Origin: Salmonirosea aquatica
GTDB lineage: Bacteria; Bacteroidota; Bacteroidia; Cytophagales; Spirosomataceae
DNA: 64,000 nt
Direction: 5' to 3'
NCBI RefSeq assembly: GCF_009296315.1
Contig: NZ_WHLY01000002.1
Coordinates: 3,516,501-3,580,500 of the forward strand
Shown here: positions 28,493 to 36,531 of the stretch, piece after piece
Position numbering within the stretch: position 1 is the stretch's first letter
Layout: every line of letters begins with the position of its first letter
Translations under genes and position numbers: made by a program
The notes under the pieces: generated by a model
Databases searched by the model: none
Told to the model about the DNA's origin: nothing
The model's input: the letters and a program-made list of their open reading frames with translations, nothing else

Positions 28493-30856
28493 ATGCTCAA
28501 GAACTACCTCAAAATCGCGCTGCGTACCCTTTGGAAAAACAAGCTGTTTTCTCTGGTCAATATTCTGGGTTTGGGGCTCGCCATTCCGTTTGCGTTGCTG
28601 GCGCTGTTACAACTGCAGGGGGCTTTCGAAACGGACAACTTTCACCCCAACTCCGACCGGATTTACCGAATCATTACCGACGAGGTAGCCCGCGACGGCG
28701 GGGTGATTCCGTACGCTTCATCGCCCTACCTGCTCGCTGAACAACTGGAAAACAACTACGCCTGCGTGGAAATATCCGCCAAAGTGGTGCGGGACTTTGG
28801 CTGGGAGCTGAGCAATCAGCTCAAAACCCTCCGGGTCAATTGTCTCTACGTGGAGCCCGATTTTTTCAAAATATTCGGGTTTCCCTTGGCGAAAGGTACC
28901 CTGCCCGTGGAGCCGAACAGCCTGGTGCTGAGCCACGAGGCGGCAGAAAGGTTTTTTGGGGATGTGAACCCCGTCGGGAAGACGCTGGAGCATCCTACCT
29001 ACGGGATGCTCACCATTTCGGGGGTACTGAAGCCCTACAAGAAACAAACGCAGTTTCGAAGCGACGTGATGGTGTCATTGGCTACCTACGATCAGCACAA
29101 TCCTGATGCCCGCAAAGCGCAGTCCTGGGGCGATTACAAGGCACACACCTTTGTCAGGCTGAACCCCGGGGCTCGTCCGGAAGCCCTGGAACAAGCCATC
29201 GGAGAGGTTGCCCGAAAGATCAATCCGACGCTCGCTTCGGCCAAAAAATCGAACCGGTTTCACAAACAGGCGCTGTCCGAAATTTCTCCGAGCCGGGCCG
29301 AACTCCGCAACAATCCCTACGTGGATTCGATGCAGGATATTTACTTCAATTTTGCGATTCCGCTGATGATTCTGTTGCTGGCGGGATTCAACTACACCAA
29401 CCTGACGCTGGCCCGCTCACTGAGCCGCTCCAGAGAGGTAGGGGTTCGGAAGGTGATGGGGGCCGTGCGTCGGCAGTTGATTCTGCAGTTCATCTGCGAA
29501 GCGATCGTGATCGCCCTCCTGGCGCTGGTAGTGGGCCTTGGGTGCCTGTCCCTGATGCGGCAGTTCATCCATGTGCAGTGGGTCACGTGGGAGGTCGACA
29601 ATCAGATGTCCATCTGGCTGGCTTTTGTGCTGTTTGCCGTATTCCTCGGATTCGTCGCGGGTATGTTGCCTGCCTGGATTCTGTCGGGTTTTCAACCCGT
29701 GCAGGTACTGAAAGGTACCCTGGTTCCGGCTGCTCTGGGTAGGATCAACTTTCGAAAAGTACTGATCGTCGTTCAGTTTGTAGTTACGATTGGCTTTATT
29801 TTCCAGATCGGCCACATGTACAATCAGTTCAATTACATGGCTACCGAAAACGAGAACTTCAACCGGAAGGGCATTTTCAATGTATCGCTGGCGGATAATA
29901 ATTACCAGCTGTTGCGCGATGAAATTTCCATGAACAAGCAGGTCGAGCAGATCGGCCTGACCTCCCTGGCTTTTGGCGGTGTCGCGGCCGAGTACGCAAT
30001 CAAATCCCACAAGGAGGATGAGAATACCAGCACCTACTATTACGCAGTGGATGCGGGTTTTGTAGAAAACATGAAGTTGCAGTTCCTGGCGGGCGAGAAC
30101 CTGCCCGCTACCACGTCCGACTCGGCCGGCCACTTTGTAGTGATCAATGAGAAGGCAGTTGAAAAGCTGCGCTTAGGTACCCCCCGGGAGGCCATTGGCA
30201 AGTCCATTTTTCTGAACAACGAACCCGACTTGCAGGTGGTAGGCGTGGTTAGGAATTTCTGCCATTACAACTACCAGTACGCCATTGAGCCGTTGGTGTT
30301 CCGGTACAATCCCAGCCAGTTCCGGCTACTCTCGGTCAAGACAACCGACCCTATTTCACAGGATGCCTTTCTGGCGCAGGTCCAGGCGATCTGGAAGCAG
30401 CACTACCCCTACCAGGAAATGGGCTATTCGTGGTACGAGCAGGAGCTATACGACCGCTACTATCCCGCCGAGGATATGAAAATGATGGGTATGGCCTCCA
30501 TCGTCATCTGGGTGATTGCGGTGCTGGGCCTGCTGGGTATGGTGACGTACAGCACAGAGAAGCGCTACAAAGAAATCGGGATTCGAAAAGTCATGGGGGC
30601 TTCGGTGATGGAGGTAGTCAGAACGCTGTCGTGGAGTTTCCTGAAACTATTACTGATCGCGGGCCTGATTGCTCTGCCAGTGGGGTACATATCGGGCGTT
30701 TTCTTCGTGAGTTTGTTTACGTTTCACGCCGGGCTCAACTATGGCTTGATGACCCTTTCGATGGGGCTTGTACTGTTGGTAGCCCTAAGTTCCATCGGGT
30801 ATTACACCACCAGGGCCGCGCTGATGAATCCGGTGGAAAGTCTGCGGAGCGAATGA
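28493..30856 (+). CDS. ABC transporter permease (MacB/FtsX type), copy 13 (divergent)
   Basis: 787 aa. The start was set at 28493 (MLKNYLKIALRTLWKNKLFS); the nine upstream codons are linker. This copy departs most from the others. TM1 is LVNILGLGLAIPFALLALLQ. The TM2 motif is LLAGFNYTNLTLARSLSRS instead of ACINFMNLSTARS. The last unit has LGLLGMVTYSTEKRYKEIG and the tail RAALMNPVESLRSE, the only copy with Glu in place of Lys in that tail. Coupling motifs SREVGVRKVMGAVRRQL (~310) and YKEIGIRKVMGAS (~689) are retained. It is followed by a 311-bp non-coding gap. Confidence 0.94.
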   Translation: MLKNYLKIALRTLWKNKLFSLVNILGLGLAIPFALLALLQLQGAFETDNFHPNSDRIYRIITDEVARDGGVIPYASSPYLLAEQLENNYACVEISAKVVRDFGWELSNQLKTLRVNCLYVEPDFFKIFGFPLAKGTLPVEPNSLVLSHEAAERFFGDVNPVGKTLEHPTYGMLTISGVLKPYKKQTQFRSDVMVSLATYDQHNPDARKAQSWGDYKAHTFVRLNPGARPEALEQAIGEVARKINPTLASAKKSNRFHKQALSEISPSRAELRNNPYVDSMQDIYFNFAIPLMILLLAGFNYTNLTLARSLSRSREVGVRKVMGAVRRQLILQFICEAIVIALLALVVGLGCLSLMRQFIHVQWVTWEVDNQMSIWLAFVLFAVFLGFVAGMLPAWILSGFQPVQVLKGTLVPAALGRINFRKVLIVVQFVVTIGFIFQIGHMYNQFNYMATENENFNRKGIFNVSLADNNYQLLRDEISMNKQVEQIGLTSLAFGGVAAEYAIKSHKEDENTSTYYYAVDAGFVENMKLQFLAGENLPATTSDSAGHFVVINEKAVEKLRLGTPREAIGKSIFLNNEPDLQVVGVVRNFCHYNYQYAIEPLVFRYNPSQFRLLSVKTTDPISQDAFLAQVQAIWKQHYPYQEMGYSWYEQELYDRYYPAEDMKMMGMASIVIWVIAVLGLLGMVTYSTEKRYKEIGIRKVMGASVMEVVRTLSWSFLKLLLIAGLIALPVGYISGVFFVSLFTFHAGLNYGLMTLSMGLVLLVALSSIGYYTTRAALMNPVESLRSE

Positions 30857-30960
30857 GTATGGCTCGTGTAGGCGGATAGGGTAGGTTGGGTTTTAAAACC
30901 TTTCTGGAATCTTTGATTATTCCCAGACCGATCTCTCGCAATCATTCAGCCTACCTTTCA

Positions 30961-30998
30961 ATGTCCACTGGCGTACATAAATGTCCGAAAACGGACAT
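30961..30998. promoter_or_regulatory. Tandem palindromic operator upstream of permease copy 14
   Basis: ATGTCCGAAAACGGACAT (30981-30998) is a perfect palindrome with 7-bp arms and an AAAA centre. Twenty bp upstream, centre to centre, lies a degenerate copy, ATGTCCACTGGCGTACAT (30961-30978). The strong-plus-weak arrangement at about two helical turns matches 5523-5561. A T-run follows at once and TATTTTG sits at 31013-31019, a possible weak -7 box. The rest of the 30857-31167 gap holds no ORF that I can support. Two operators ahead of copies 4 and 14 suggest these are the first genes of co-regulated transcription units. Confidence 0.65.
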
Positions 30999-31167
30999 TT
31001 TTTTTAGTAGGCTATTTTGTAAAGCGTTCGCAATCAGTTTGTATGAATTTTGGCATACGTTTATTATCCAACCTGTTGGAGGATAAATCCTAACGACTCG
31101 CTGTACTGTTTGCTGCTGTCGCCGGGAGGTACCCTCTCCTTCCTGAATACCAAGATATCTACGAGCC

Positions 31168-33609
31168 ATGAACCGAACTTACCTCAAAATTGCCTGGCGG
31201 AATTTGCGCAAGAGCAAGCTGTTTTCTTCCATCAACGTCTTTGGTCTGTCAGTGGGCATGGCCTGCTGCATGCTGCTGCTGCTGTACATCAACAGCGAAC
31301 TGTCGTTCGACAGGTACCACGAATTTGCCAACGACATCTATCTGCTTCGCAGCGAAAATACCTACAACGGCGAGTTGATGGACAACCCTCGCGCGCCCTC
31401 ACCCTACGCGCAAGCCATGAAGGCAGAATTTCCCGAGGTAGTACAGGTCACGCGCGTCTGGCAGAATTTCCTGGAAAAAGAAACGCTGTTGCGGGTAAAA
31501 GATGCCAACAAAACGATAAAAGCGTTCAATGAGAGGTCGGGTTATCAGGTAGACTCTACTTTTTTCGATGTCTTTACCTACCAGTTCCTGGAAGGTGACG
31601 CCCGTACGGCGCTGGACGATGCCCATTCGGTGGTTCTTTCAGAGGCCCTGGCTCAAAAACTCTTTGGCAACGTCCCCGCCCTGAACAAGACGATCCAGAT
31701 CGGGGGGGTAGCAGGTACCAATGAAAATTTCCAGGTCACGGGCGTCTACCGCGACGAAAGCCGCCGCTCACACATCGATGCGCCCTACTTTCTGTCCCTT
31801 CAGGCCGGCTGGGTGGGCGGGTTTCTACGCGAGCAGAAGCAGGATTTCAGCAACAACAATATGTTCTATACCTACCTGCGTATGCAGCCGGGTACCGACG
31901 CTGCTAAGTTTGAAAACAAACTTCCTTCCTTCGTTGAAAAATATGCCCGCAAGGATCTCAAACTTGCGGGAGCGGATAAAAAGATGGCGCTGCTTTCGGT
32001 CAAAGACATTCACCTTTTCGACAAGGTAGACGCCATCCTCACACCTACCAGTAGCGTTACCTACCTCTACGTGCTGGGTTCCATTGCGCTGTTCACCCTG
32101 CTCCTGGCTTGCATCAATTTCATGAATCTGGCTACCGCCCGCTCGGTCAAGCGAGCTGCGGAGGTGGGGATGCGCAAAGTGATGGGTGCACAGCAGAGCA
32201 GTCTGATCGGCCAGTTTTTGGGCGAATCGATGGTACTGACTATGCTGGCATTGCTGGTAGCCATCGTGCTGGTGGTGTTGCTGTTACCTGCTTTCGATCA
32301 GTTATCGGGTAAAGTGCTTGATTTTTCTGATCTGTTACAACCCAAAATCATCGCTGCCTTTCTGGGATTGGCCCTGCTGACGGGGCTGGTGGCGGGTAGC
32401 TATCCGGCTTTCTATCTGTCGGTGTTCAATCCGTTGGATGTACTCAAAGGGAAGTTCGTCAACTCGGTTTCGGCTACGTTGCTGCGGCGCGGGCTGGTGG
32501 TGTTCCAGTTCGTGATTTCGATCGGACTGGTGGTGGCGACTATCGTAATCCAGGGACAAATGAAGTTTATGCGTGATCAACCTTTGGGTTTTAACAAGGA
32601 TCAGCAGATTGTACTTCCACTTCGTAGCGATCGTTCGCGTAGTGCGTATCAGGCGCTTCGCAACGAGCTATTGCAGAGCAGTCAGGTTACCGGCGCGGCG
32701 GGAACAGGCTATTATCCTGGTATCCTGAATCCCAGCGACATGGGGTTGCATCGTCCCGAACAATCGGTGGACGAAGTGGCAATTACCAAGACCAATTGGG
32801 TATCACCCGAATTCATGGAAATGATGGGCTTCAAAGCAGTGGCGGGGCGGTTGCTTTCCAAAGAATTCATGGGCGACACGGCCAACCAAACGATTGTGGT
32901 CAACGAGGCGACTCTTCGCAAATTCGCCATTCCCCTGGAAAAAGCCATTGGTCAAAAGCTAGCCAACAACTCCCGTACCTTTGAAATCGTGGGGGTGGTC
33001 AAGGATTTTCACTTTGCCGATTTGCATCAGGTCATCGAACCCTACGCTTTCCTACTGGAACCCGGCAATGACTATAACTACCTTATTGCCCATGTCAATA
33101 CAGCGGACGCGAGTAAGGTGTTGCCTTTTATTGAGTCCAAGTGGAAAGCGCTGGTTCCTGATGAACCTTTCAGGTACAGTTTCCTAAACGAGGATTTCCA
33201 GAAAAACTACGATGCTGACGCCCGCACGGCCCGCATTGTCAATGTTTTTACACTGATTTCCATCATCATTTCCTGCCTGGGGCTTTTTGGCCTGACGGCC
33301 TTTGAGGCGCAGCAACGTATCAGGGAAATTGGTGTCCGCAAGGTACTCGGGGCGAGTGTAGGCAGCATTGTGGCATTGCTCTCGCGGGATTTCGTCAAGC
33401 TGGTCCTCGCCGCCATCGTCATTGCTACGCCGCTTACCTGGTACGCCATGAATCAGTGGCTGCAGGATTTTGCTTATAAGATCGACATCGAGTGGTGGGT
33501 GTTTGTGTTGGCAGGTATAATTGCGGTAGGTATTGCGCTGCTGACGGTGAGTTTCCAGAGTGCAAAGGCTGCCCTGACCAATCCGGTGAAGTCGTTGAGA
33601 AGCGAATAA
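31168..33609 (+). CDS. ABC transporter permease (MacB/FtsX type), copy 14
   Basis: 813 aa. N-terminus MNRTYLKIAWRNLRKSKLFS, TM1 region INVFGLSVGMACCMLLLLYI. Coupling motifs are RAAEVGMRKVMGAQQSSL (~328, with Ala for the usual Lys or Arg) and RIREIGVRKVLGAS (~715). The tail is KAALTNPVKSLRSE, with Thr for Met as in copy 15. It is the first gene after the second operator pair. An 11-bp-arm hairpin 24 bp after the stop could terminate or attenuate transcription. Confidence 0.95.
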   Translation: MNRTYLKIAWRNLRKSKLFSSINVFGLSVGMACCMLLLLYINSELSFDRYHEFANDIYLLRSENTYNGELMDNPRAPSPYAQAMKAEFPEVVQVTRVWQNFLEKETLLRVKDANKTIKAFNERSGYQVDSTFFDVFTYQFLEGDARTALDDAHSVVLSEALAQKLFGNVPALNKTIQIGGVAGTNENFQVTGVYRDESRRSHIDAPYFLSLQAGWVGGFLREQKQDFSNNNMFYTYLRMQPGTDAAKFENKLPSFVEKYARKDLKLAGADKKMALLSVKDIHLFDKVDAILTPTSSVTYLYVLGSIALFTLLLACINFMNLATARSVKRAAEVGMRKVMGAQQSSLIGQFLGESMVLTMLALLVAIVLVVLLLPAFDQLSGKVLDFSDLLQPKIIAAFLGLALLTGLVAGSYPAFYLSVFNPLDVLKGKFVNSVSATLLRRGLVVFQFVISIGLVVATIVIQGQMKFMRDQPLGFNKDQQIVLPLRSDRSRSAYQALRNELLQSSQVTGAAGTGYYPGILNPSDMGLHRPEQSVDEVAITKTNWVSPEFMEMMGFKAVAGRLLSKEFMGDTANQTIVVNEATLRKFAIPLEKAIGQKLANNSRTFEIVGVVKDFHFADLHQVIEPYAFLLEPGNDYNYLIAHVNTADASKVLPFIESKWKALVPDEPFRYSFLNEDFQKNYDADARTARIVNVFTLISIIISCLGLFGLTAFEAQQRIREIGVRKVLGASVGSIVALLSRDFVKLVLAAIVIATPLTWYAMNQWLQDFAYKIDIEWWVFVLAGIIAVGIALLTVSFQSAKAALTNPVKSLRSE

Positions 33610-33632
33610 TTTTCTTTGGTTGAGCTATTGGT

Positions 33633-33663
33633 ACCCCGGCAGTTTTCCAACTACTGCCGGGGT
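33633..33663. terminator. Hairpin downstream of copy 14, probable terminator
   Basis: Arms ACCCCGGCAGT (33633-33643) and ACTGCCGGGGT (33653-33663) are perfect reverse complements with a 9-base loop. It is G+C-rich and sits between a stop codon (33609) and a new start (33707), which fits a terminator. There is no long U-tract directly after it, so read-through is possible. Confidence 0.6.
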
Positions 33664-33706
33664 CAGTCCGTTAGATTGATTTTTAACCCTTAATTACTCA
33701 AATCCC

Positions 33707-33994
33707 ATGAGCCATATCGCTATACCCATCCCTCCGCTTCCAGGGAAGCAGGAGATTGAAGTGGAGGTTACCATCAACGGCATGAGACAGCAGCTGCACT
33801 ACCGCGTGGAGTTATTTTACTGGCAGGACTGTAGCAACCCGCTGGCCCACCGTGCCGACTGTATCAGTGAGATGCTGGCCCATCACGATCCCGATTGGAC
33901 GGTCTACTACATCGGGGCCCCAACCGACGATTTTGTGCCCATCACATTCGTGAAGGAGGAAAGCCGTCGACTTCTGCGCGGAGCCATGGCATAA
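33707..33994 (+). CDS. Hypothetical protein, 95 aa, inside the permease array
   Basis: I do not recognise this protein. It has no signal peptide or membrane segment and is presumably cytoplasmic. The N-terminus is proline-rich (MSHIAIPIPPLPGK), followed by a strand-like EIEVEVTINGMRQQLHYRVELFYW region. The second half has two Cys (DCSNPLAHRADC) and ends TFVKEESRRLLRGAMA. Codon use looks like that of the neighbours and it is the best frame between the terminator-like hairpin at 33633 and copy 15 at 34116. Being non-membrane in a run of permeases, it could be an accessory factor or an unrelated insertion; nothing in the sequence decides this. Confidence 0.7.
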   Translation: MSHIAIPIPPLPGKQEIEVEVTINGMRQQLHYRVELFYWQDCSNPLAHRADCISEMLAHHDPDWTVYYIGAPTDDFVPITFVKEESRRLLRGAMA

Positions 33995-34115
33995 TAGAGG
34001 AGTCGGAGAAAAGTCTGCTGCCTGGCGCCCCTTGGCCGGGGAGGAAGCCGTGCTGTCGAAAGAAAAAACTACGAGCTGATGGCAAATCACTTTTTACCTG
34101 CTACCTGACCAACCC

Positions 34116-36502
34116 ATGATCAAAAACTATTTCAAAATAGCCCTCCGAAATCTGCAGAAGGATACCTTTTACAGCCTGATCAACGTGCTGGGACTTACCC
34201 TTGGCGTCACCTGCGGAATGCTGCTGCTATTGTACGTGACGGACGAACTCAGCTACGACCGTTACCATACCAAAGCCGATCAGATCTACCGGGTCGTATC
34301 GAAAATCCGCGAACCTGATAAGGCTTTTGGTTGGAACGTCACGCAGCCGCCACTGGTGGAGACCTTGAAGCGGGACTATCCTTTCATTGAGAATTACGTT
34401 CGTTTTGTTCCGTACGGCCGGGTGATGTTCCGGCGGGGAGAAAATCGCTTCTACGAGGAGGACATCTACTCCGCTGATTCCACGGTTTTCGAGGTATTCA
34501 GTTATAAGCTTCTGGAAGGCGATCCTAAAACGGCCCTGAATCAGCCCGGTAGCATTGTGCTGACCCAAAAAACGGCGCAGAAATTCTTTGGCTCCCGGCC
34601 CGCGCTGGGTGAGTCGCTGCAGACCAATGATACGACTTTCTATAAAGTGACGGGCGTGATGGAAGACGTACCCCGCAACTCCCACTTTACATTCAATGCC
34701 CTGCTTTCCAAAGGTCAGTTTGAGCGCGGACTGACAGACTCCTGGGGGGATTCTTCGTGACGAGCTATCTGCAATTGCCCAAAAACTTTGATACCCGAAG
34801 ACTGGAAAGCAAGTTTCCGGAGGTGTATGAGAAGTACATTGGGCCTATTTTCAAGAAAATGGGTATCAAGGTAACCTACGAATTGCAGCCCATCACCAGC
34901 GTCCACCTGCACTCCAAAATGGAGGGAGAAACCAACGGCGATATTGGCTACGTATACACCTTTGGGGCCGTGGCTTTTTTTATGCTGCTGATCGCCAGTA
35001 TCAACTACATGAACCTGGCTACGGCGCGCTCGGCCCGACGTGCCAAAGAGGTAGGGCTTCGGAAAGTAATGGGTGCGGTACGGAATCGCTTGGTAGGGCA
35101 GTTTATGACCGAGTCGGTACTGATGACGTTGCTGGCCTTGCTGGCCAGTATACTGCTGGTAGTACTGGTACTGCCATTTTTCAATACCGTGTCGGGCAAG
35201 GAGATTCAGTATCAGGAGCTGATCAAGCCGCGGTTTTTGCTGATCGCCCTGGGAGTAGTGCTATTTACGGGCATCATCAGTGGTAGCTATCCGGCCTTCT
35301 ATCTTTCGGCTTTTGAGCCCGCTTCGGTCCTCAAAGGTTCATTCAACGCCCGGGGCGGTAATTTCTTTCGGAAAGCCCTGGTGGTGGTGCAGTTTGCCAT
35401 CTCGCTGAGTATGCTCATCTGTACCTGGATCGTCTATCAGCAGCTCAATTTCATGCGAAAAGCCGACATGGGGTACAACCGCGAGCAAGTGCTGACTATC
35501 AACTACCAGGACCGCCAACCCCGTGCCCGCTACGGCGCCCTGCGGGAAGCTCTGTTGGCCAACCCAAACGTGCGCAGCGTGGCCACGGCCTCATCACCTA
35601 CCAGCAACATGGGCGGACGGAATATTTTTGCGGTGGAAACCAACGAAGGGCTCAAGGACATGGGCTTCAAGCCCCTGGGTATCGACCATGATTATTTGGC
35701 TACCATGGGTATGAAGGTTGTGGAGGGACGCGGTTTTTCGGCGGATATTCCGGGTGATACCACCAACGGTGTGTTGATTAACCAGGCCGTAGTAGAGCGG
35801 ATGGGTTGGAAAAAGCCATTGGGTAAGAAAGTACTGCTCGGCGGGCTGCCGCCCGAAGGACAGCCCGCTCCCCCCACTGCCCAGGTGGTAGGCGTGGTGA
35901 AGGATTTTCACCAGCAGTCGCTCTACAATCCCATCGAGCCGCTGGTGATCCTGTACCGACCTAACAACGCAGTACTTCATATCAAAATCCAGCCCAAGGA
36001 CATAGAAAAAACGGTTGCCTTCATTGGTCAGAAATGGCGCGAAATCTACCCCGACCGCTTGTTTGAGTACCGCTTCCTGGATCAGGATTTTGAGTCGGCC
36101 TATGAAGCCGACGAACTGCGGGGTCGGATCTTTACGGCCTTTTCGGCTATGACCATCTTCATCGCCTGCCTGGGTTTGTTTGGTTTGGCTACATTCACCA
36201 CCGAGCAGCGGGTGAAGGAAATCGGCGTACGTAAGGTACTGGGCGCGTCGGTAGGTAGCATTGTAACGTTGTTGTCCATGGACTTTACCAAGCTGGTCCT
36301 GATCTCGTTTCCGATTGCCATTCCGGTGGCCTGGTACTCGATGTACAAATGGCTGGAAGATTTTCCCTATAAAACTGACATCAATGTCTGGGTATTTGTG
36401 GTGGCCTGTCTGGCTACCCTGGTCATCTGCTGGGGAACGGTAGCCTACCAAAGTACCAAAGCCGCCCTGACCAACCCGGTGAAGAGTCTCAGGTCAGAAT
36501 GA
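34116..36502 (+). CDS. ABC transporter permease (MacB/FtsX type), copy 15, interrupted by a frameshift
   Basis: The first frame (MIKNYFKIALRNLQKDTFYS) stops at 34758-34760 after DSWGDSS. The protein resumes at 34757 with VTSYLQLPKNFDTRRLE and runs to the standard tail KAALTNPVKSLRSE. Other copies read WGxxxFxTYL here (WGSHNFVTYL in copy 6). One extra G in the G6 run 34744-34749 would give WGGFFVTSYL, restoring a ~796-aa protein; an extra T near 34752-34755 also works. The rest is intact, including RAKEVGLRKVMGAVRNRL and RVKEIGVRKVLGAS. Either a sequence error or a very recent inactivation. Confidence 0.9.
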
Positions 36503-36531
36503 ACAAAAAAGCCACTAGCTAAACGTATTCC

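Noticed and set aside
35594-36451. Long minus-strand open frame opposite permease copy 15 (also 29417-30133 and 39990-41183)
   Set aside because: These lie fully antisense to well-supported genes and have low-complexity composition without domains; they are codon-bias shadows.
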